A stretch of DNA of 64,000 nucleotides from Karstenula rhodostoma CBS 690.94. Its lineage: Eukaryota; Ascomycota; Dothideomycetes; Pleosporales; Didymosphaeriaceae. The stretch is from contig MU001515.1 of the NCBI GenBank assembly GCA_010093485.1, forward strand, positions 329,518 to 393,517, read 5' to 3'. A program made the translations under genes and the position numbers. Below are positions 51,484-59,315 of this stretch, piece by piece. Within the stretch, counting starts at the first letter, position 1, and each line of letters opens with the position of its first letter. The notes beneath the pieces are model-generated. The model ran no database searches. It worked only from the letters and a program-made list of their open reading frames with translations, and was not told the origin of the DNA.

Positions 51484-54084
51484 TCAGTATCCCGACACCA
51501 ACTTGGTAATCGACTTCAACTCCTCCAACTGCGTCTCAACCTGCGCCTGCTCCTCTCTCGACCCCTTATCCTCTAGTCGACGCTTCTCCGCTCGCTCCGC
51601 CTCAGCCTTCTGCAGTCTAGCTTTCTCGCCCTGCAATCGATTGTGATGAGACTGTAAGAACCCCTGATTCTCGCGCACCATTCCCGCCCTGCGCTCCAGC
51701 GACGCGTTCTCCAACGACAAAGCACACGCGGTCGCGCCATCCAGGGAGGTGCGCAGAGACGACACCAGGACGTCAGGGACCTCTTTCTGCCGCAACCTCG
51801 CCGAAAGAGCTTTAGCACGATCCTTGTCGCTGAGTCTATTTTCGACGTGAGGGCTAGCCACGCTGCTAATATCGTCGCGGACTGCATCTGCAAACGGAAG
51901 CTCCTTCATGGCGGCAACGAATGCCTCAATCTTTTCGATTTGTGTGCGGGTTTCGCGCTCGTCCAGGACTAGCGAGTTGTATGCGGCGAATGCTTTTGCT
52001 AGGAGTGATCGCAGGAACTGCAGGGTACTAAGTTCAGTCTTGATGATTTTCGCTTCGTGTGCAAATGTGCGAATACGGGCTTCGAGGATGGGAAGCACTC
52101 CCACACCCACAGGAGGCGTTACTGCACGGTCATTGCATGGCGTACCCATAGTGTCGGCCTGGAAAAGGCTGCCAAACACCCGCCGAATGTTGCCGATGCT
52201 CAGGCTACCTGGTGGCGGCATCTGCATGTCGTGCATCTTACATAGTAAGAATATCAACACATATATGCCACAGTTGAGCTGGTCGTTCTGCTCCTGGTAG
52301 ACGGGATCTTTCGGATCAGCTACCATGAGCTGGTACTTCTCGATGCCAGGGATGAGGCGCTGAAAGCGACCCTGCACAAGCCGAACTCCCTTGCCCGCGT
52401 GAGCAGGTCCGTAGGGGTCAAACACCGCGATGGTCTTCGCTCTCATATCGATGACTGCACCGTTCCAGTGAAAACCATCCACAATCATTGACACAATCAA
52501 CAAGTTTCTTGCATCGAGCTGAAGGCTTGACGCCGCGTTTGGATCTTGTGCCATGTATCCCGACGAGACGATGTGGTGGTTGTTCAGATCTGAGCCGAGG
52601 GCGAACAGGACAGTATCCATACAGATGTCGTTGAGCCATTGCGGCGGCGCCAGGAACATCTGCGCTGCCCGCGTGCAGTGGAGTTGCTGGATTGGCGAGC
52701 TGGGCACTGCTTCCTTCGCCGGTGACCCCCGAGTTCCCAGTCCTTGGGCCTCAAAAGGGATATCGTTCGTGGGACTGCTCTCTGTAGCGACTTGGGCCTT
52801 TCCAGTATGTAACATAACTTCTACTGGGTTTAACGGACCAGGGTGGGTATTCAACTTGGGAATGTGATCCGTATTGGGAGTCTTGGTCATTTTGTTTGTG
52901 TTCGTCGTGTCGAAGTCAATCGTATCACCGAACTCCTTCTCATCTTCTGGGGAAGTGCTGCGAGATGATTTGGCACGCTTGGCTGACGTCGATCCTAGCT
53001 GCGAACCCTCCGTCGGCAGCGAGCGCTTCTTGAGCGGAGTGGATGGGGAAGAGGCTACGACCGTGCCCTCGTCATCATTCGTTGTCAGAGTCGGCTGTTT
53101 TCCGCTCACTTTGCTGCGAGATGATTTGGGACGCTTGGTTGACGCCGATCCTAGCTGCGAACCCTCCGTCGACAGCGAGCGCTTCTTGAGTGGAGTGGAT
53201 GGGTCTTCCCCATGGTCTTTCAAAGCTCCGACCGTGCCCTCGTTATCATTCGTTGTCAGAGTTGCCTGTGTTCGGCTCACTTCGACGTCGACATCACCCT
53301 CGTTGACGCGGGTGTTGTGAGCCTGGACGATCGGCTGTTCACCCTCTGCCTCTCCGTTCCCGACCTCCTCTCCTTCTCCATCTTGGGAACTATCTACGGT
53401 CCCAAATAGCTCCAAATCCGTATCGTTCACATCTTGACTCGGAGGCTTGTCCTCTAGAGCCTCCATTACCTTGTTGACTATCCATGGGTGCCACTTGCCG
53501 TCCGAGGTCTGGCGCCCGGCGCAAGGGTGCTGGGCCATGGTCGACTTCTGGTGCTTCAGCAGGTTCCAAGCCTCGGTGCAGTCTGGAGTACGTTCTGCGA
53601 GCCTTCGGAGCGCTGTGAGAAAGACCCGGGTGATCATTCCATCCCCAAAAAGACCGTACAGTAACACGATCGAAAAGCCGTTCCATGGGCACTTAGACTG
53701 CGTTCTCCCACCCCCCGCAAACCACTCACTTTGTCTTATGATAGTCTCGGCTGTCTCGTCCTGTCTGCGCGCGGGAGTCTTCTTTTTTCGTACAGTCTCC
53801 TGGGCTGTGTTTCCTGCTTTCGGATACAGTTCGTGGATGCGGTCCTTGATGTGCTTCTCGCAGTATGAGTATGTCGGTTTAGACAGTCCACGGACAAGGT
53901 CTTTGGCGGGAGAAAGACCATCCGGATTGTCGCCAAGGGCAATAGTCTCTACATCTATATGGAAGGCGTTGAGAAAGGTATCGGTCGCTGACCTGGCCGA
54001 TTTGGCGGCTTTGTAACGAGCTTCGATTCTTGCTATCGCTGCTGCCACGCACTCTGGCCGCGGAGATGCTGCGCTTGACGCCAT
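51484..54084 (-). CDS. Ulp1-type SUMO/ubiquitin-like cysteine protease (C48)
   Basis: Intronless. The frame opens at 54240 (918 codons); I prefer the ATG at 54084 (residue 53), which has a CAACCATGG context. Residues use the long frame. 160-265 is an unknown basic/aromatic region; 328-430 is a low-complexity segment with a duplicated 50-residue unit and KKRS / KRPKSSRSK nuclear-signal-like runs. 533-690 is the protease core: QWLND, His591 in GFHWNGAVID, Asp608 in FDPYG, Gln651 and Cys657 in QLNCGIYVL. Spacings of 17, 43 and 6 equal those of yeast Ulp1 (H514, D531, Q574, C580). 720-918 is charged and partly coiled-coil. The expected role is cleaving SUMO or a related modifier; the substrate is unknown. 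It could be a host gene or transposon-derived. Confidence 0.85.
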   Translation of the reverse strand: MASSAASPRPECVAAAIARIEARYKAAKSARSATDTFLNAFHIDVETIALGDNPDGLSPAKDLVRGLSKPTYSYCEKHIKDRIHELYPKAGNTAQETVRKKKTPARRQDETAETIIRQSEWFAGGGRTQSKCPWNGFSIVLLYGLFGDGMITRVFLTALRRLAERTPDCTEAWNLLKHQKSTMAQHPCAGRQTSDGKWHPWIVNKVMEALEDKPPSQDVNDTDLELFGTVDSSQDGEGEEVGNGEAEGEQPIVQAHNTRVNEGDVDVEVSRTQATLTTNDNEGTVGALKDHGEDPSTPLKKRSLSTEGSQLGSASTKRPKSSRSKVSGKQPTLTTNDDEGTVVASSPSTPLKKRSLPTEGSQLGSTSAKRAKSSRSTSPEDEKEFGDTIDFDTTNTNKMTKTPNTDHIPKLNTHPGPLNPVEVMLHTGKAQVATESSPTNDIPFEAQGLGTRGSPAKEAVPSSPIQQLHCTRAAQMFLAPPQWLNDICMDTVLFALGSDLNNHHIVSSGYMAQDPNAASSLQLDARNLLIVSMIVDGFHWNGAVIDMRAKTIAVFDPYGPAHAGKGVRLVQGRFQRLIPGIEKYQLMVADPKDPVYQEQNDQLNCGIYVLIFLLCKMHDMQMPPPGSLSIGNIRRVFGSLFQADTMGTPCNDRAVTPPVGVGVLPILEARIRTFAHEAKIIKTELSTLQFLRSLLAKAFAAYNSLVLDERETRTQIEKIEAFVAAMKELPFADAVRDDISSVASPHVENRLSDKDRAKALSARLRQKEVPDVLVSSLRTSLDGATACALSLENASLERRAGMVRENQGFLQSHHNRLQGEKARLQKAEAERAEKRRLEDKGSREEQAQVETQLEELKSITKLVSGY

Positions 54085-54149
54085 GGTTGTTGGTGTCGGG
54101 CTGCACGGTGGCGGCGACGCAGTCGTATCGGTTATCTGAGATGCGTGTC

Positions 54150-54270
54150 GTCCGCGATCGATCGGGTTGGAGCGGGCAGACGCTGCGTATCGTTCGTGGA
54201 AGATGGGTTTGGAGCGGGCAGACAATACGTCTCGTCTCATTTGCTACGGCTGGGTTTGGCCCGAGCGCAC
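54150..54270 (-). promoter_or_regulatory. imperfect direct repeats before the protease gene
   Basis: Three spaced boxes read TTGGAGCGGGCAGACGCTGC (54169), TTTGGAGCGGGCAGACAATA (54210) and TTTGGCCCGAGCGCACAATG (54254) on the plus strand, about 42 bp apart. They overlap the first 52 codons of the longest frame. This favours the downstream start and suggests a promoter or binding-site array. The function is inferred. Confidence 0.4.
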
Positions 54271-55623
54271 AATGCAGGCGCATGCGATGTTTGCGTCTTC
54301 TGTCGCTATTCGTATTAGCAAGCAAGCAGAAGCCCTCGACACCGCTTGGGATACGATACCAGATTTATTCCAGCCCGTGCCACTAATGCTGCGACCGCAT
54401 TATCGCGCCAGGGCGGCCGAGAGTGATTTAGTGACCTACTAAGGCTGCGAGTTCAGGCGTTGGAAGCGGGTTGGCGGGGGGTGGAGGTTGGGTGTGTTGT
54501 TTGCTTCCGGAGGGTGGGCGATCAACAAGCGCCACCACGTGACGACTCCCGCGCGTTCAGAGATGCAGAACCTGGCTATTTGAATGATGCATTGTAGGTT
54601 ATGGAGGCAACAGTAAATTGTCGCGAAAAAACGTGCGCTGTTTAGTCCTGATGGGATTGACCCCGCCTGAGAACACACACGTGACTGCGCGTGCCTGTCT
54701 GTCCGTCTACGCACTGCGCTGTGCGAAAATTCTCAACAGCACTAGGAACGCACTTCCATCCATCCCTTCATACTTTAGCTAAAGCGCTCGAGCAGAGCGA
54801 CGTCTTCCTCTTAGCGTGTTGTGGGGTGAGCGGCGCACTATACGCATAGTGGGTTTACCGAGGACGATTAGCGGCAGCGCCATGTGTATAGTACGCGGGC
54901 GGCCCTTAATTACGCCTCTGAATCGCACTCATCCCAGCAAGTGCGGGAGACTGGTGCGCCCCGCTCAGCTGATAGGTAGTCTCCGCAGGATCGTCTTACA
55001 TCCGACACAACCCCTACTAGTTAACAAATACCTCGTTAGCGATGTAGATCAGCAGAAAAGCCAGATTGAGCGAATTAAAAATCTGCAATCCAATCATGCT
55101 TCTTATCTCCACGGTTGGAACGTCGCATCGCCCTCTCCACCTCTGGGCAGTAGCTATCTCGCTACTACAGCTATCTGTGCAATCCCATTAATCAAGTACA
55201 TGTAAAAGTAAGGGAAAAGCGAAACACAATCTCAAACTTAGAGTATCAGTAGTCTACTAAGCGACAAATATCTCCAACCATCGTCACACTAGGCCTACTA
55301 ACATAGGAAATGCCGCCGAGTTGCAGTTCCTGGGTGGCAACGCAAACACGCCCTTGTATTCACAGTATAGCCTTGCTTGGGGACTTTGCAAAAGATGACA
55401 TGTACAAGATTAAATTTTGGAATGCGATACACATATCATGTTATGGGGTATCTATGCTAGGGGGTATCTAAGATGTGTATGCTTGGTTGGAGCTGCGCGT
55501 AGCCTATGTGTCCTTAAGCAGCGCGCGCCCTCTTAGTTAAGGAGATTACAGAACTGGATTCGGACAGTTCCGTGCGTCGCATTGAAGGCTTTAGTTGACC
55601 GCTAGTATCGTCTGTGCGCCTGC
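54271..55623. other. intergenic region between the protease and nuclease-like genes
   Basis: Holds no supported gene. Short frames on both strands lack domains. The nuclease-like gene ends to the right and the protease gene begins to the left, so this should contain the 3' end of the former and upstream control of the latter. Confidence 0.4.
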
Positions 55624-55927
55624 TTCCGGCAACGCCTTTGGTGTTGTGGTTGTTAGCCGGTGGAGTCGTAAAAGAGGGGAGGGAGCTGCGGTCCGCTTTA
55701 TTCCGGCAACAACTTTTGTGTTGTGGTTGTTGGCTGGTGGAGTTGGTAAGAGAGGAGAGGGAGCTACGGTCCGCTTGATTCCGGCAACAACTGTTATGTT
55801 GTGGTTATTGGCCGGTGGAGGCGTAAGAGAGAGAGGGAGCTGCGGTCCACTTGATTCCGGCAACGGCTTTTGTGCCGTGGTTATTGACCGGTGGAGTTGT
55901 GAAGGAGGAGAGAGCTACGTTCCCCCC
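55624..55927. repeat. 76-78-bp minisatellite, four copies
   Basis: Units begin TTCCGGCAAC at 55624, 55701, 55779 and 55855, each followed by a TGTGGTT(A/G)TT box and a GGTGGAG box. A minus-strand frame reads a 26-residue repeat through the first part. It ends 24 bp before the nuclease-like stop codon (55951), so it probably lies in that gene's 3' untranslated region or just beyond. Confidence 0.85.
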
Positions 55928-55950
55928 TGAGCGCATGGCTACGTGATTGT

Positions 55951-57768
55951 TCAGTAACCTTGAGGCCTAATCTTGCTTCTCGCCAGGATATGCCTCAGCT
56001 CAGCTCTGCCCGCCCCAGCCTTTTCTCTTACGCCATCCAGCAAGACATTGCCGTGGACGCTTTGAAGCCTTTGCAGCTGGTCTATCTCGGATGGAGAGAG
56101 GTCCCTTAACAGCTCCTCCAACTCTTTATCTAGCTTCTTGATCAGAAGTTTGCCGTCCGTGGAGTTGTCTATCCCTGAAAACGCTATCGCAAGAAAGTCC
56201 TTCGAAAAGGTGATCATTTCTTTCTTGTCAGTGATCATATATGGGCCGTGCTCTTTGAAGACAGCGAAGTCCTCGATCTTCGTATGTTCTGGGTCGAATG
56301 TTACGCTTTCGAGGTTCAGGATGTAGTCCAAATAGCCGTCGCTAAACTGGATGACGACAATATACAAGGCATTATAGTCAAAGGCGACCATAAGCCTAGT
56401 ATATTGTTTGGATTCCGTATCATCCGTCGCCTTGTCTACACGGGCAGTTCGCTCTTTCCACAAGTCCGACTCCATGGCGACAAACTGTCCAAGTTCCTCA
56501 CGACGGACCTTCTCCGTGCGTTCTCCGATGCGTCCGTCCCTCTTGAACTCAAAGTATATATATGGTACCTTGTTTTTCTCCTGGTCCAGGCAAAAGAGGA
56601 CTGCATCTGGTCGTGCCTCAAAGACGTAGCCTCCTTGGTCGCTCCTACCGTAGCGGTATCCTTGTTCCTGAACGAGGAATTCGGCCACCGCATACGCTCC
56701 TAGCGTGAGGCATTGTGTCATGAGGGTGTGAATGTAGGCCCCGACAAAGTGGGAGGCCTGGACTTCATAGGGCCATTTGTCAAACACTTGGTCGCGTGCG
56801 TTGCCCGAAGAGACGAGATGGTGAGGTGTTGAAGGATGGAGCCGCGAAGACTGGGCTGACTCATGCTCCCGCTGCTGCTGAGATGTGTCTGACTGATGCT
56901 GCGGCGATTCGACCAAATAAACATGCTGGCCTGGTGCAGCGGCAGGAGGCGTGGCCGACGGTGTTGTGAGGTGCTCAAGGCCCTTGCGGGGCCTTGGTGT
57001 TGGGGATGAGATGGCTGCGTTGGAGGTCAGACGCGGGCGCGGCTGACCAGACGGGGTTTCGTCAGCTTCGTCAACCTTCACGGCCAATCGCTCGAATGTG
57101 CGGTTGAAGGAGGTGGTTTCCGTATCGGGCGTTTGGACAAAGACGTCGTCTTGCCCAACCGGCGTTGAGATGTTTCCTTCGGTGGTGCGGGTCCAGGCTA
57201 AGTGGATGGGCGTTTCTGCGGCGCGTTGCACCAAGCGTTCCGGCTGCGGGGCATCGGTGACCATATCTTCGGCCGTGCGCCCTCCATACGGGCGAAGCGC
57301 ACGGTATGTCGTCCAGACGTGGGAAGCTGCAGCGAACGGGCTGGGGTTCTGTAAGGAGCCTTCTGGGACAATCATTGAGCTCCCCCTCTCCAATCGTTGC
57401 ATCTCGGCGAAGACGTGTTTCAAACACGCTGCACCCGGAGCCACGGCGATTAGGCGTCCAGCGAGATCCATGAAGCGCTGCGGCACGACGCCGAGTCGAA
57501 CCAGGCTGGCGCTAGCTCCGTCTGCGTCTGCTGCGCGGCGATGCACCGCGTGCAGCTGTAGGGCAGCCGAGGAAGGCATGGTCGAGGCAGAGAAGTTCCC
57601 GTCGGCCAACACACGTAGCGTTTGCTCGTGGGGCAAGTCCACTCTGTCGACGTCGTCCAACCAAGTGATGAGGTCGAGACCGTATCTGTCCAGCCGCTCC
57701 TGCTCCGTGGCTTTGACATGGTCGGCGGCCTTGTCCTTGGCGGCGCGCGACGGTTGCGAGCGCGACAT
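55951..57768 (-). CDS. protein with PD-(D/E)XK nuclease-like core
   Basis: 605 codons, intronless; the ATG at 57768 has a CCACCATG context. Residues 1-130 are a helical N-terminal region. 200-330 is a Pro/Ser/Gln-rich linker. 331-480 is the conserved-looking core: a helix (YEVQASHFVGAYIHTLM, 334-350), RPDAVLF with Asp388, then a strand YIYFEFKRDG with Glu407 and Lys409. A D followed about 19 residues later by E-x-K after a hydrophobic strand is the PD-(D/E)XK pattern. 430-540 adds further beta-rich segments; 541-605 is a charged helix. Expected activity is metal-dependent DNA cleavage, or binding if degenerate. It is divergent from the gene at 58119. Nuclease assignment is inference from the motif. 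Confidence 0.7.
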   Translation of the reverse strand: MSRSQPSRAAKDKAADHVKATEQERLDRYGLDLITWLDDVDRVDLPHEQTLRVLADGNFSASTMPSSAALQLHAVHRRAADADGASASLVRLGVVPQRFMDLAGRLIAVAPGAACLKHVFAEMQRLERGSSMIVPEGSLQNPSPFAAASHVWTTYRALRPYGGRTAEDMVTDAPQPERLVQRAAETPIHLAWTRTTEGNISTPVGQDDVFVQTPDTETTSFNRTFERLAVKVDEADETPSGQPRPRLTSNAAISSPTPRPRKGLEHLTTPSATPPAAAPGQHVYLVESPQHQSDTSQQQREHESAQSSRLHPSTPHHLVSSGNARDQVFDKWPYEVQASHFVGAYIHTLMTQCLTLGAYAVAEFLVQEQGYRYGRSDQGGYVFEARPDAVLFCLDQEKNKVPYIYFEFKRDGRIGERTEKVRREELGQFVAMESDLWKERTARVDKATDDTESKQYTRLMVAFDYNALYIVVIQFSDGYLDYILNLESVTFDPEHTKIEDFAVFKEHGPYMITDKKEMITFSKDFLAIAFSGIDNSTDGKLLIKKLDKELEELLRDLSPSEIDQLQRLQSVHGNVLLDGVREKAGAGRAELRHILARSKIRPQGY

Positions 57769-58118
57769 GGTGGCGGACGACGATCGGCGCGGTTACCCAA
57801 CCCAGCTAGCAGCCGACTGTCAGAATCTGTGAGGTCGTTGGGTGCCGATGCGTGCGGGCGGGTACGCGGGAATGCAGTGCCGGTGGATGGATATGGTGTG
57901 GCGCGGGTAGGTACTGTGTGCCTATGCAGGGGATGTGGTGCGGGCTGGTACGCTAATGCAGGGCGCGAGCTGGCGGGGCATTAAATGATGCGGCGGGGGA
58001 GGAGCCGGCTGACTCAGCCGTCGCGCCAAGGCTCCTTGGCGCGTCGTGCGACAACAAAACACGACCTGGCCGTCAACACCGTCCACATCGACATCCCCAC
58101 CACCACTACGCAGCAGCC
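57769..58118. promoter_or_regulatory. shared divergent promoter region, 350 bp
   Basis: Separates the minus-strand nuclease-like gene from the plus-strand gene at 58119. It contains two adjacent perfect palindromes: CGGCTGA-C-TCAGCCG (58006-58020) and CGCGCCAAGG-CT-CCTTGGCGCG (58022-58043). The first contains TGACTCA (58010-58016), the consensus of fungal Gcn4/CPC1 and AP-1-type bZIP factors. A GGTACGC..AATGCAG motif is repeated near 57860 and 57948. Co-regulation of the two genes is inferred. Confidence 0.55.
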
Positions 58119-59315
58119 ATGGCCCAGCCGCCCTTGCATCCCGAGCATCCCGCCTCCGATGTCGTCCTTGCCACCCTAAGGGCCCTCGCCTTCTCCCGTG
58201 GCCCGCACAACGCAGCCTTCCTCGCCAAACACAACATTGTCGTCACCAACGAGGCTGACGAACGCGCGCGCGAGCAACTCGACGCCCGTCGCGCCTTCCT
58301 TGTCCCTGCCAACCTTCCCGACTACTTGCACAGCTGTCTGCGTCCTTTGCCCTTCGAAGACGACCGAGATTCCATAAGTTGGGCCCGCCGCATCAGCAGC
58401 GCTGCCTGGACCATGACGCATTACCTCACGGTAGACGCTACATCGCCCATGGTGTGCGTAAACGAACCAAATATAGATGACGCATCCCAGCTCGCGCTCT
58501 ACGAAGCCTGGTGGGACAGGACGCCCTTTGCTCGCGCCTGGAAAAGCACGCACGTCCTCCTGGTCGGCGACCGCTCCGGCGACCACCGCCACTACCGTCG
58601 CCAAGATGTTGTTGGCTGCGTCGTGCCCATCCGCCCAGACCCCGAACAGGCCGTGTCGGACCAGGGCACGGACTCACTGCACCGAGCGGAGCTGTTTTGC
58701 GCGCTGACGCTGCTCCTTCGCCAGCTCAAGCGCAATCGCCCCGCTGACTTCCGTATCCGTCTGTATCCCGGTTTCCTAGCCATGAAGGTGACCATTGTGG
58801 CCACCACCGAAGACCGCATCCGAATTCACGAGGCCTCTTTCGATGGACAGACGGCGCCCGATAGTGGAAGCCCCATTCGTGTCATCAAGCGCCTCGACTT
58901 GAGCCTCCGCGACATTACTGGCGATGAGGATACCATGTGCGCCAACGGACGCACTGTGGGCGACAACTGGCTCGACGTCATGTCATACATGTGTTTCGTA
59001 GACGAAAAGGATTTTGAGCCCGAGCAAATCTACACATACACCGAGTCTGAGCCCGCCGACGCCGTCACGACTGAGCCAGCCTGCGGCTCCCCCACCAAGG
59101 CGGCTTCTCTTGACGCCGTCACAAGTGAGCCAGTCTGCGACTCACCCGCCAAGGCAGCACCCACTTCGCGCGTCCAGAAGTCGCGAACACCGCTCGCGGA
59201 GATCCCGCAGCCCAATGCGAACAACACCAGGGCGGCAGACAAGGCCAACTCGCCCAAGAAGAAAATGTCGCCCGTCAAAGCTGCGCGCGCGGCGTCTCGC
59301 GAGGATTGTGCATAA
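58119..59315 (+). CDS. unrecognised protein with SPxK-rich basic tail
   Basis: 398 codons, no intron; start in good context (CAGCCATGG). Residues 1-300 look like one globular domain with several Trp and Cys: ISWARRISSAAWTMTHYL (86-103), YEAWWDRTPFARAWK (128-142), HRAELFCALTLLLRQLKR (188-205) and a beta-rich stretch 211-260. 300-398 is disordered, with two related EPxC.SPxKAA units (319-347) and SPKKKMSPVKAAR near the end. S/T-P-x-K motifs of this kind bind DNA in some chromatin proteins, so a nuclear role is plausible but unproven. No known family is recognised. Strong bias for C/G third positions supports it as a real gene. Confidence 0.7.
   Translation: MAQPPLHPEHPASDVVLATLRALAFSRGPHNAAFLAKHNIVVTNEADERAREQLDARRAFLVPANLPDYLHSCLRPLPFEDDRDSISWARRISSAAWTMTHYLTVDATSPMVCVNEPNIDDASQLALYEAWWDRTPFARAWKSTHVLLVGDRSGDHRHYRRQDVVGCVVPIRPDPEQAVSDQGTDSLHRAELFCALTLLLRQLKRNRPADFRIRLYPGFLAMKVTIVATTEDRIRIHEASFDGQTAPDSGSPIRVIKRLDLSLRDITGDEDTMCANGRTVGDNWLDVMSYMCFVDEKDFEPEQIYTYTESEPADAVTTEPACGSPTKAASLDAVTSEPVCDSPAKAAPTSRVQKSRTPLAEIPQPNANNTRAADKANSPKKKMSPVKAARAASREDCA

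Noticed and set aside
54085..54240. N-terminal 52 codons of the protease frame as real coding sequence
   Set aside because: They overlap spaced direct repeats of promoter type, and the downstream ATG has a much better context; kept only as an alternative start.
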